NCBI GenBank assembly: GCA_021927905.1
Contig: BLLK01000061.1
Location: 124,001-188,000, forward strand
Direction: 5' to 3'
Source: Chaetoceros tenuissimus
Taxonomy: Eukaryota; Bacillariophyta; Thalassiosirophyceae; Chaetocerotales; Chaetocerotaceae
Length of the DNA: 64,000 bases
In this document: positions 54,083-63,415 of the stretch, one piece after another
Layout: each line of letters starts with the position of its first letter
Position numbering within the stretch: position 1 is the first letter of the stretch
Program-made: the position numbers and the translations under genes
The notes under the pieces: generated by a model
What the model saw: only the letters and a program-made list of their open reading frames with translations
Databases searched by the model: none
Told to the model about the DNA's origin: nothing

Positions 54083-55744
54083 ATGGGTGACTTATTAAAG
54101 AGCAAAAACTCCAATAGAAAAATGACAAACCGAAAGTTTTGCACAAATCTCCTTTTATTTCTTTTCTCGTTGGAAGATAGTTGTTCTTTTGTTCCAGCAG
54201 TACAAAGAACACCATCAGAAAAGAACATTGCCATCAGCAGATCCAGAAAGAGAAGACTTGTAACAGAGACCCCGACTGAGTCAACAACTCTATTTTCTAC
54301 TAAAGAGGCTACACCCAACATTGGATTACTTGGTAGTCTTCAAGACCGAAATCAAAGGCATCTTCGCAAGAATGAGATTACTATATTGGATCATCAGATA
54401 TCCACCGAAAAAAAGAATTCTTTCTCGAAAATGATGAACAATAGGACAGATTTTGAAATGGCCGTAATGTCTACTGTAGCAATCACTGTTCCAATGGCAG
54501 TGATTTTGATATTAGCGGGTAGCAGCATGGATACGCAAGGTCCAGGGCTAGGTGAACAAACAAATGCCTTTTTCAGAGATATATTTTCGAGTAGGGCATC
54601 TGTTGAGATATTAGCCGAAGAAGGAGTGGAGTTACTCGAAGATTCCATTGAAGAATTGGAAGCTATTTCGTTGAATGTGTTTGATGCTGCTGTCCCTACC
54701 ACAGCCGTAGATGTCATAAGTATAGCTTTGGGTGAAGGGTTAGCTGCAGCTATTGGGGGAGTCGTTACATATTTTGCCAACATCGGTGTGAAGAGTAGAG
54801 GTGTATTGCAACAAGGTCTTGATACAGTAGGTCTGGAGAATAGCACTGAAGCTTCTGCTGACTATTTTATTCAAGGCGCAGTGGCTGATACAGATTACTT
54901 TATCACAAGAGCAGCAGCTACTGGGTTAGGTCTACCACCTTTTCTTGGAGTGATACTAGCGACAATTCCGTCTCAATTGATCAAGCTTTCTGCAAGGCAA
55001 AGGGAACAACGGAGAAAAGAAGATGAACTACTACAGGCAATGCTGCTGGAAGAACAAGAGCTGAAAAAGAAACGCCCCTTTAGATTTGGTGGTATGAATA
55101 AACCAAAACCAATAAATAGAAACGTTGAAGAAATGACTGCAATAGCAACTGTGACCCCTGGTGCAGCAAATCAAATTGATGGAGTTGAAATATTTTCTGA
55201 TGTAACAAAATGGTTAGAGTACGATGTGCTCGTCAATGGATACCAGGGTATGATTACAGTGAATGACATCCCAATCTCACCTGGCTTAGAAAGTGCAATC
55301 TATGGTTTCTTGGCAGCTTTATCGTCTCAACTTTGGGCTGATGCAATTTATCGCTTTTCAGATTTTGGGTCAGATGCTAATCGAGAAGCTGCTCGATCCA
55401 GATCACTGCGTGATACTTTTACTTTATACAGTCTCCGATGTCTTTCGGCATTCACATTATTTGGTGTCTACGAGAGTGCTCGTCTTCCTATAGCCTTGCT
55501 CATTTCCAATCTCATATCAGGAGGAGTTGATGGATGTCTTGGAAGTGATGACTTTCAGCTTTGTTTAGACACGTATATGCTTGAAAATCCAGCTTCTGCA
55601 ACAATTGAAGGTCAGCTCAGAGCATTTTTTGTTGCTGCAGCAAATTCTTCGCAAAGATTCCTACTCGACTTTCAACTAGGTGATTTGAGCATTGAACAGG
55701 TCAAGAGGCAATTTCTTCAAATTTACAACATGGTGAATCAATAA
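54083..55744 (+). CDS. plastid-type membrane protein, unknown family
   Basis: 553 aa from the first ATG (54083). An ATG at 54122 would place the hydrophobic stretch (FCTNLLLFLFSLEDSCSFVPA) right at the start and is equally plausible. Cleavage before Phe in SCS-FVPA fits a plastid presequence. Basic, Ser/Thr-rich residues follow as a transit peptide. Membrane helices: FEMAVMSTVAITVPMAVILILAG, a Gly/Ala-rich ISIALGEGLAAAIGGVVTYFA, GLGLPPFLGVILATIP and two later ones around YGFLAALSSQLWADAIY and LRCLSAFTLFGVYESARLPI. A Lys/Glu coiled segment (REQRRKEDELLQAMLLEEQE) lies between. I recognise no family. It is probably in the plastid envelope or thylakoid. It shares its promoter region with the giant gene. 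Confidence 0.65.
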   Translation: MGDLLKSKNSNRKMTNRKFCTNLLLFLFSLEDSCSFVPAVQRTPSEKNIAISRSRKRRLVTETPTESTTLFSTKEATPNIGLLGSLQDRNQRHLRKNEITILDHQISTEKKNSFSKMMNNRTDFEMAVMSTVAITVPMAVILILAGSSMDTQGPGLGEQTNAFFRDIFSSRASVEILAEEGVELLEDSIEELEAISLNVFDAAVPTTAVDVISIALGEGLAAAIGGVVTYFANIGVKSRGVLQQGLDTVGLENSTEASADYFIQGAVADTDYFITRAAATGLGLPPFLGVILATIPSQLIKLSARQREQRRKEDELLQAMLLEEQELKKKRPFRFGGMNKPKPINRNVEEMTAIATVTPGAANQIDGVEIFSDVTKWLEYDVLVNGYQGMITVNDIPISPGLESAIYGFLAALSSQLWADAIYRFSDFGSDANREAARSRSLRDTFTLYSLRCLSAFTLFGVYESARLPIALLISNLISGGVDGCLGSDDFQLCLDTYMLENPASATIEGQLRAFFVAAANSSQRFLLDFQLGDLSIEQVKRQFLQIYNMVNQ

Positions 55745-55886
55745 AGGTCGCCGTCTTTAGATAATTTCATCAACCAACTATTTCAAAATTTGATAAAAAA
55801 TGTACTCTCCTCGTAAAAGAACCTATAAATATTCAAATCATTAAAATAGATGAACTATGCCATGTACCAAATTTTGTAAATATTTG

Positions 55887-58271
55887 CTACCGTTCCTTGT
55901 GGAGTGTACCTTCTCTCAACAATGCCTCTGCGAAACGAAGACCTTCATCGCCTCCTAAATCTCCTGCAGCCATTCTTGACAACTCTTCTCTACGATCTGA
56001 TCCTATGACACTTCTAGCAGTTACTTCAACTCTACCTTCACGGTCGATATTCATGGGTAGTTTATGTATCACTAAATGACGATCTGCAATCGCTGCAACA
56101 GCTGGACTATGAGTAATACTAATAATTTGTGCATTTGGTCTACTCTCTGTAGCGACTCTGGTTTGGTCTGACAGTAATTTTGCCAATGCAACTGCAGCTC
56201 TACCTCCAACATGTGCATCTATTTCATCGTATACAACTGCTATAGGAGGAAGTGGAGTGGTAAACATATCCGAGGATGCCTTATTGCAACAAGCACCAAC
56301 TGATCCTGGTAATTCTGTTTCTATGGCTAGTAAAATCCTCGCCTTCTCTCCAGAAGATCCAACGATGTCTAGCTTACCGCCTCTCTGATCATTCTTGGAA
56401 TATTCAGCCTTTAGAGAATCAGAATTCACTTCTGTATTATTGGACTGATTGATTTGCCTATGTAGAAGTAGAAATGAGACAGTATCAATCCCAACAGGAG
56501 ATGACTCCGAATATCCGACAGGATCTGAGCACTCATTCACTTCAGCATGAAAATCAACATGGAAAGCCGACCCTTCCATTCCGAGGCTTTTGATACGCTC
56601 AGTCACAGATTCAGACAATCTTGACGCAATACTTGCTCTTTCCTTGGTCAATCTTTTACATACATCAACATATTCTTCAAGAGCTTCTTCTTCCAATTTT
56701 ATAGCTTTTGGTAATTCTTGCTTAGCTTCCACATTCCCATCTAATTCTTGTTTCAGTGATCGTTGTAAACAAGGCAAACTGTAAACATCGATCCCATGTT
56801 TCCTAGATAAAGATCCCCAGTCAGCAATAATGTCGGTGATTTCATCCACTGATAAGAATATTTTTTCTCGCATCTTTTCTAGAGTTGCAACAAGCCCCTT
56901 TGGATCATCTTCAATGAATCTACTGCATTCTTTCAGAGCATCTTCCAAACGATTTAACAACTCATGTGCCTTTTCTGTTGCATCTTCAACACTACTTTCA
57001 GCATTTTGACTGGTAATATCATAGAGGAAATTCCTGCTGCGTTCAAAAGCATATGCAGCAGATTCGCTGGTAGACAATGACGTCAACACATCACACGATG
57101 CATGAGCTGCAACTAGTTGATCGTCCAAACTTTTGATGCAACTGCGAAGATCCAAAAGACACGAATAAAATGAATCATTTATGGACACCTGTTCAAAATC
57201 CTTATTGGCATCACTTTTCCATGAGCACTTTGAGAATCTCTTGACAATATTTTGAAACATGAGTTTATTCTCGTCATCATAGTCATCACCATCCATCTCA
57301 CCAGATCTAGCCTGCTCATCATCATCACCGTTGATGGAAGAGAGAGATGTAGTAATACTATCTTGAAAATTATTCATTTTGATTTCGAAATCATCAATTT
57401 CGTCAACCCAATGCCTCAACATTTCAATGTCACCTTCATCAAAACCATTGGAAAATGACGAAGGCAGTATTCTATTTTGCAATTCCTTTTCCAATTTTTC
57501 TCTATATTGTCTGCATTCTCTGTAACGCTTCCTAGTTTCTTTTGCATGTTTGAGAAGATTTGAGTCAACCCCCGAGTCTAATATTGCCATTCTAGCCTTT
57601 GGATCTTTCAAAGCACTACTTGCCGCACTTGCATCCACAATAGCAATGAGAGGTGTAATCAAATATTTCAATACTTTGAGAGTCGTCAATTTCCCATTGA
57701 TCTTGCAGATCGATTTCAGCTGCTTCCTTTTCGAGGACTTGGTTTCATTTTCTATAATCATGCGTGTAAGTTCCAATTTTGCCGTTTGATGTTCATCAAT
57801 GGTAGTTGTAATGAGTGAAGGATCTAATCCCACTTCTTGCAACATGTTTATGGTGGCTGTGATGTGCGGTTCCGTCAGTCTAATTACAACTTTGACAGCT
57901 GCATACTTATCTCCTGAAGAAGGTATAATAGACGGAGAAGCTTTGCAGCCCATTAAATATTCAATCACCTTGGCAACCAGCAAACTTTTTCCCGTTCCAG
58001 TTTCCCCCGTGACTGCTACCAGATTTGGTTCTGATGCAACTTTTATAACCAAGTCTTCTTTTCCATTCTTTTCCCGGTCGCCATTGATGACTGATCCAAA
58101 ATTTTTCACTTTGATGTTTTCAATGTATGAGTTTAACTTTGTGTCTGTTGGCTTAGCATGATGTATTATATGACTATTGCTGAAGCTATGAACGAAAGGA
58201 CCTCGCCGTAAATACACATGCAAGTAAACAAAGAGACTAAGGCTCCACTTCCAAGAGCTTGGGCTCTGCAT
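55887..58271 (-). CDS. recN: RecN-like DNA repair ATPase, probably plastid
   Basis: 794 aa in one exon. The leader (WSLSLFVYLHVYLRRGPFVHSFSNS) has a hydrophobic core and a V-H-S-F-S junction that fits plastid import. The SMC-like N-terminal ATPase lobe has Walker A in VTGETGTGKSLLVAKVIEYL and IENIKVKNFGSV before it. Residues about 225-590 are coiled coil with acidic inserts. The C-terminal lobe has the signature SSGEKARILLAIETELP, Walker B VVYDEIDAHVGGRAAVALAKLL (D-E) and the His of ISITHSPAVAAIADRH. RecN holds broken DNA ends for recombination. Bacterial RecN is about 550 aa; this is longer through inserts. A bacterial (plastid-ancestor) origin with organelle DNA repair is the likely role. 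Confidence 0.88.
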   Translation of the reverse strand: MQSPSSWKWSLSLFVYLHVYLRRGPFVHSFSNSHIIHHAKPTDTKLNSYIENIKVKNFGSVINGDREKNGKEDLVIKVASEPNLVAVTGETGTGKSLLVAKVIEYLMGCKASPSIIPSSGDKYAAVKVVIRLTEPHITATINMLQEVGLDPSLITTTIDEHQTAKLELTRMIIENETKSSKRKQLKSICKINGKLTTLKVLKYLITPLIAIVDASAASSALKDPKARMAILDSGVDSNLLKHAKETRKRYRECRQYREKLEKELQNRILPSSFSNGFDEGDIEMLRHWVDEIDDFEIKMNNFQDSITTSLSSINGDDDEQARSGEMDGDDYDDENKLMFQNIVKRFSKCSWKSDANKDFEQVSINDSFYSCLLDLRSCIKSLDDQLVAAHASCDVLTSLSTSESAAYAFERSRNFLYDITSQNAESSVEDATEKAHELLNRLEDALKECSRFIEDDPKGLVATLEKMREKIFLSVDEITDIIADWGSLSRKHGIDVYSLPCLQRSLKQELDGNVEAKQELPKAIKLEEEALEEYVDVCKRLTKERASIASRLSESVTERIKSLGMEGSAFHVDFHAEVNECSDPVGYSESSPVGIDTVSFLLLHRQINQSNNTEVNSDSLKAEYSKNDQRGGKLDIVGSSGEKARILLAIETELPGSVGACCNKASSDMFTTPLPPIAVVYDEIDAHVGGRAAVALAKLLSDQTRVATESRPNAQIISITHSPAVAAIADRHLVIHKLPMNIDREGRVEVTARSVIGSDRREELSRMAAGDLGGDEGLRFAEALLREGTLHKER

Positions 58272-58574
58272 ATTTCGTATGATGAAGTATATGTTTACAA
58301 TGGAATGTACTGAATGTATTTTTCAAAACAGTTCATCGTCGATCAGCCATCAGAAGCCCATTACGAAAATCCGTCGTATGAGTATGTACTGCATAATCGA
58401 TGCCTATCTCCCAACCCGACAACCCTCATTATTGAGCTTCATAAACTCAATGACGCGTGCAAAAGATACATTCGAGTATGCATTGTTGGTTGTTGGATTC
58501 CGGATCTTTCCCAACGAATGAAGTAGTATCACAGCTCTCATAAAATCCAAAATAACCAGCAGATAAAAGTAATC
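58272..58574. promoter_or_regulatory. divergent promoter region
   Basis: 303 bp between the divergent RecN-like and Gfo/Idh/MocA genes. Short overlapping frames here have no family signal. No named motif. Confidence 0.35.
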
Positions 58575-59837
58575 ATGACTCTCACCAATAAAGTAGGAGA
58601 CAAAGCTCTCGATGTTGTCGTTGTTGCAACTGGGATGCCTAAGCGGTAAGTTTCAAGCTTGCTCCATACCGACAAGATCTCTTTTTTCATTTTTGCTTCA
58701 TTTCATACATGTATTCTAACATTTTCATTCCAGTGGTATGGGTTGGTATCACCTTACCCAATTGCTTGATATGGAAAATGCAAACGTTGTTGGAGTCGTA
58801 GAACCATTTTTCTTGAACAGTGCTCTATGCAGTAACCCACCAGAGTCGTTCACTTCCATGGTATCAGAACTTGAAGCGGCTGGAGTAACTTGCACTGATA
58901 GCATTGCGAAACTACCAAAATTTGAAAAGGACACAGTATGTCTCATCGCAGGAAGAACAGCAGATAATCCAAAGTTTTTCAAGGCTTGTATTGAACAAGG
59001 AGCAAAGATTGTATATCTTGAAAAACCTGGTGCACCTTCTGTTGCGGAGTTGGAAGAAATGAGAGATTTCGCGGAGAAGCAAGGTGTAAAAGTATACATG
59101 GGATACAATAAAAATGTGACTCCATATGTGCAAAAAGCATTGGAGAAGAGCAAAGAAGTGGATGGGTCTCATGTTACATTTTGCCATAATAACTCATACA
59201 AGACGGATGAATTGGAAGAGTGCTTTACCAGAAATGCAGAGGGTAAGCGTTGTGATCAACTCATTACAATCTGATCTTATCAAAATTTTACTCATGGAAT
59301 TTGTGAACCCCTACGTTGTCATTTCATACAGGTATGCTTAAGAATATGGCAATCCATGAACTTGCATTGCTAGTTAGCTTCTTTGGAGTAACTGTTGATA
59401 CCGTTGATGATTTCAAGCTCAAGACTGACACCGAATATACTGAACAACTAACTATTGCAGGTTACACTGATTTTTCCAAAATTGGCTTCACAGTAAAGAC
59501 CAAATCTGGATCAGAAGTAAGCGTCATGGCGGATCGTTGTGGTGGAAATGTAAGTTATGCATCTGTGGCTGGTGTAGATGGGGCTGAGGTTGCAAAGTTT
59601 GAATTCCCTGATGAAGACGCACAAAAGAAGCTAGAAGTACAGACAAAGGAGGATCCAGAAATGATGCCTTACTTTTTCATTCAGAGTGATGACTACTTGA
59701 CATTGAAGAATACTGTCATCGAGAGTGTTTTGGAGAATAAGAGCGCAGGAAACGTTGCAACTATTCAGGTTGCTATCGATGCATTGAAGTTGGCAGAACA
59801 CTTTACAGCAGAGGCCAGCAAAATTCTTCAAGGATAA
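58575..59837 (+). CDS. Gfo/Idh/MocA-family oxidoreductase (3 exons)
   Basis: Exons 58575-58645, 58734-59242 and 59332-59837 join to 361 aa; splicing gives TGMPKRGMGWYHL and RNAEGMLKNMAIHEL. N-terminal Rossmann fold: LDVVVVATGMPKRGMG (variant dinucleotide loop), VVGVVEP, CLIAGRTADN, and the hallmark YLEKPGAPSVAELEEM (EKP) with VYMGYNKN. The C-terminal half is the alpha/beta substrate domain, with NMAIHELALL holding a likely catalytic His. Such enzymes oxidise or reduce sugars and polyols (for example inositol) with NAD(P). No leader is seen, so it is cytosolic. The substrate cannot be read from the sequence. Confidence 0.87.
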
Positions 59838-60151
59838 AATCACAATGCTGTCAAAATGCGGTTGGAAAATGGCATGGAAATCAATGAAGAATCAACTTTC
59901 TTTTAAAAAATCTAAATGAAAAAAATGAAAATGCTATTTTAGTCACACTTCTTTAGTTATGTAAGCATCCGGGGAAAAAAGCCCATTCCCAATTTCCCAC
60001 TCCACTCATCTCTCATCAATCTCTTGAAAATTTGGTTGCTGTTGTTTAAAACCGAAGTCTATTCAATTTTGAACTGTACAATTTCAAACCTATCCACACC
60101 ATCACACAACCTCAGTGATCTCCTTTACAGATATCTTTATAATTCGCTAAC
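59838..60151. other. intergenic, no gene seen
   Basis: 314 bp between two plus-strand genes. It should hold a 3' UTR and the promoter of the UBE2Q-like gene. No motif named. Confidence 0.4.
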
Positions 60152-61459
60152 ATGTCGAGCGAGCTTCAAAGTTCACCCAGTGAAGAACAAAATAATGAAA
60201 TAATGAAAGGAAGCTCGTCTCATAGTTTAAAGGCCTCTCAAATAGAGCATGAAGCTTCTAAACAGCAAATAGATGAAACTACAATCACTGCACAAGGAGA
60301 TAATGCGGCAGATACTGACGGTTCAGAATCTCTCATGACAGAAAAATCGAGTCCAGAATCATGTTCCTCTGTCAAGAATCCCCCATGCCAAGATAAACTA
60401 GTTGTTGACGAAGCAACAGGAGATGATCAGCCTTCAAGTACATTTCGTGAAGAAGAAGCTGAAACACCATCGACAGAGAAAGCTCAAGCAGCTCCTGAAA
60501 CGCAAGAAAAGCAAGACGTAGTCAAGATATTGGCAGTAGCTAAAGAAAAGAAATCAAACAAGAAACGACTTCTATCCGATATTCATCAAGTCATGAGTAA
60601 TGATAATCTACCATTTGAAATGTACCAAGTGGATGAAGATAGGTTTGATCAATGGATTATCAAACTGAAAGGGTTTGATAGGGATAGTGAGCTCTCTAAA
60701 GATATGAAAGTTCTAGGTCTAGATTATATAGAGATGCAAATGAACTTTCCGGATGATGTAAGTTTTTCTTTTGCATAGACTTACTTTCTTTGCACACGTG
60801 TTATTCACTTATTCTTCAAATTACAGTATCCATTTGCACCACCCTTTGTATTTATTACAAAGCCTAGGTTTCAAAGAGGAACTGGTTTTGTATTGGATGG
60901 CGCTATTTGCATGGAGTTGCTCACCCCAAAAGGATGGAGCCCAGCAACGTCTATAGAGGGTATCATAGTATCGATTCAATCCCATTTAGTAATTGGTAAA
61001 GGAAGACTCGAAGCTGTGGTTCAAATGGGAAGGAAGAAAAGGGAAAGAATACTGAGTAAAATGCATGCCGTAGAAAATGGGAAGATATCAGACATAATCA
61101 ATAATGATGTTTCTACTTCCTCAGGTATGGAGAAATCTAGAGAAAGTAGAAATGAAAGGGCAAACGAAGGGGCAGCAAATGAAAATCAGAATGAACGTGT
61201 AAATATGAAGAAAATGCGTCGGCGTCATAGACGAAAAAAGGCAAAGAGAGGCTTTATCAAGCGGTTCTTTATGAATTGTCTTGTGAACAAAAGCAATCTG
61301 CACAATAATGAAGCTGAAGAAGTAGAAGTCCAGGCAACTGACAAAAACTTGTCTGAGATTGCGGGAGCATATACAGTAAACGAAGCGCAAAGATCTTTCC
61401 AGAGTATTGTTAAAATACACAAGAAACAGGGATGGTCACGATCCAAGATGAAGAGTTAG
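60152..61459 (+). CDS. UBE2Q-like ubiquitin-conjugating enzyme (2 exons)
   Basis: Exons 60152-60757 and 60827-61459 give 412 aa. Residues 1-125 are acidic and Ser/Glu-rich, disordered. The E2 fold starts at KKRLLSDIHQVM (about 143) and splicing rebuilds MNFPDDYPFAPPFVFI. Then GTGFVLDGAICMELLTPKGW holds the active-site Cys with the UBE2Q-type ICMELLT, and PATSIEGIIVSIQSHLVIGKG follows. The end, AQRSFQSIVKIHKKQGW, matches the UBE2Q C-terminal helix (QxSYxSLVxIHEKxGW). Between these lies about 95 residues of mostly basic insert (RRRHRRKKAKRG) not seen in animal UBE2Q. It transfers ubiquitin. The insert may target nucleic acid or the nucleolus. Confidence 0.88.
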
Positions 61460-61957
61460 TTTTGTATTTTTGTAATATTACTAAAAAAAGAAATCTTTCC
61501 AACCAGACTCAACCTTCTTTATTTCAACCAGTTTGATTCTGCTATTATAAAATATTTTGTTTGTTTTTTAGTAAGAAACTAATGTTTATTAAATAATGAT
61601 AACGGACACCTTTCAAACTTCTTCAATTCAGATTGCCAAACGTAATGAACCGGGAATATCGATAGAGAACAGAGGAAAACAGGGTACAATACGCAGTACG
61701 TACAGTGAAATGATCTCGTTTACTGTACGTAATAAGTTTCATATATTAAAATCAGAAATTACTCCGAATGTCGTCGTTTTCGATAGATGAGAACAGAAGA
61801 AAATTTGCATGCATTTTTTTTGTTCCTCTCCTTCTCCCTTGAATCATCAGGAAACAACATTTAACAGTGCGTACCTAGGGGTTGATAGATGTGTACCTTT
61901 CCGCCTTGCAAAAGTACCCTCTAGTTTTCCCTTTTCACTTTTATTAGGTATTTAAAA
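61460..61957. other. intergenic with a small hairpin
   Basis: 498 bp between the UBE2Q-like and receptor-like genes. A 10-bp perfect inverted repeat, TACGTACAGT (61697-61706) and ACTGTACGTA (61722-61731), with a G-T and two A-T pairs continuing inward, is the only structure seen. A 64-codon open frame here has no family signal. Confidence 0.5.
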
Positions 61958-63347
61958 ATGTTTGCATGGGTAGTTAAAAATTCCATTCAACTTGCAGGTG
62001 GAGTGATATCTTGTATATCATCTTTGTGTTTGGTATGGATGATTGCTTTGAAAGGCAAAGGGCTTTCCACACCCTATCGCCGTTTAATCTTTGCGATAAG
62101 TGCGTCTGACATCCTCCAATCGCTCGCATTGGTAATTGGTCCATTTGCAGTACCCAGAGGTCTTCCTCAAGCGAAGTGGGCAGCTGGAAACAAGTCTTCT
62201 TGTGCTTTTGATGGTCTTTTACTTACATATGGAATAGCATGGGCTCCATTATATTCGTGTGGTTTATCAATATACTATTTCTTTAAGTTGAAGAGGAACA
62301 TGACGGACGAGCAATTTATGGAGAAGATTGAAAGGAAACTACACTTTGTTTTCATCTTCCCTATCATATGTTGCAATTTGTATGCTCTAGCGAGTGATGC
62401 AATAAACCCAGCTGTAACGGGGAGTGCATGTATTTACGCTACAACTCCTACAGGATGTCGTCAACAACCAGATGTCTATGGCGAATGCGACGACAATGAA
62501 ACACCTTCGTTTGTCTTGGGTTTAATAGTGTTGACAATAATCCCAGCTGTGAGTTTGGTGGTTGTAATAGCATTGTTTGCTTCCATTTTTTGGCACATTA
62601 GATTAAGGGAAAAAATGTTTCCTCTGCCAAAGAAACCCTCAGAGAGGACAACTGCAATGCGAGACCCCTCTGATCCAAATCTGGAAGTAGGCGCACAAAT
62701 AGACGAGGTAAGAAGTCACTTTAAAATCTTTTCTATTTTCATTTCTTTGAAGACTCAATCCAAATAAATTTGCACAGTCAAGAGCAACTTTTCAACACAC
62801 GAATGGCAATTCGTCAAATGAAGTTCTTGGACGAAAGTACAAAACAGAGATGACTTACCAAATGCTCATGTACGCGTTGGTCTTTGTTGTCGTTTACATC
62901 TGGTTCGCTTGCCTAAATTTGACACTTCTGTTTGGAGCCATACCAAATAAGATCCTTCTCAATATACATAGTGTATTCTTTCCTCTGGCAGGCTTATTTA
63001 ACATTCTGATTTACACACGTCCTGCCATCTGTGTTCTAAGAACAAGGGCGACATATCTGTCATGGTTCCAAGCATTTCGTATAATTTTAGCGAATGGAGG
63101 TGAAGTACCAGAAACGAATTCAATTTCTCGGTTGAGACAACAAATACAGTCAGAGTCTAGTGTAAAGTTCGGAGTGGCCAAACATCATAATTTCAATGAA
63201 GAGGAAGAAAGTGACGTTTCTTTGGACTGTCTTTACTTCGAAACTGGATGTCATAAATCTGGTGATCATCCTTTACAAAGCGAAAGTGATGTTATTGGCG
63301 GCCCAAGCAGTTTGCCAGTGCTTTCTGAGTTAAATGACATATCCTAA
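61958..63347 (+). CDS. seven-transmembrane receptor-like protein (2 exons)
   Basis: Exons 61958-62707 and 62778-63347 give 439 aa. Seven hydrophobic helices: AGGVISCISSLCLVWMIAL; LIFAISASDILQSLALVIG; LLLTYGIAWAPLYSCGLSIYY; HFVFIFPIICCNLYALASD; LGLIVLTIIPAVSLVVVIAL; MLMYALVFVVVYIWFACLNL; FFPLAGLFNILIYTRPAI. Extracellular Cys (KSSCAFDG and the TGCRQQP/GECDD loop) could form the usual disulfide, and helix 7 has NILIYTRP in the place of NPxxY. Loop 3 is long and basic with an acidic end at the intron; the C-tail is acidic and Ser-rich. It resembles a diatom GPCR-like family with distant likeness to class E/cAMP-type receptors. The ligand is unknown. Confidence 0.82.
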
Positions 63348-63415
63348 GGCGACGAGAATATAGAGACGTAATACTCGTATAATGATTTTTATTATTTACA
63401 TACTACTGCAACTTC

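Noticed and set aside
61596-61790. 64-codon plus-strand frame after the UBE2Q-like gene.
   Set aside because: No family signal, overlaps the hairpin and lacks a coding-like composition.
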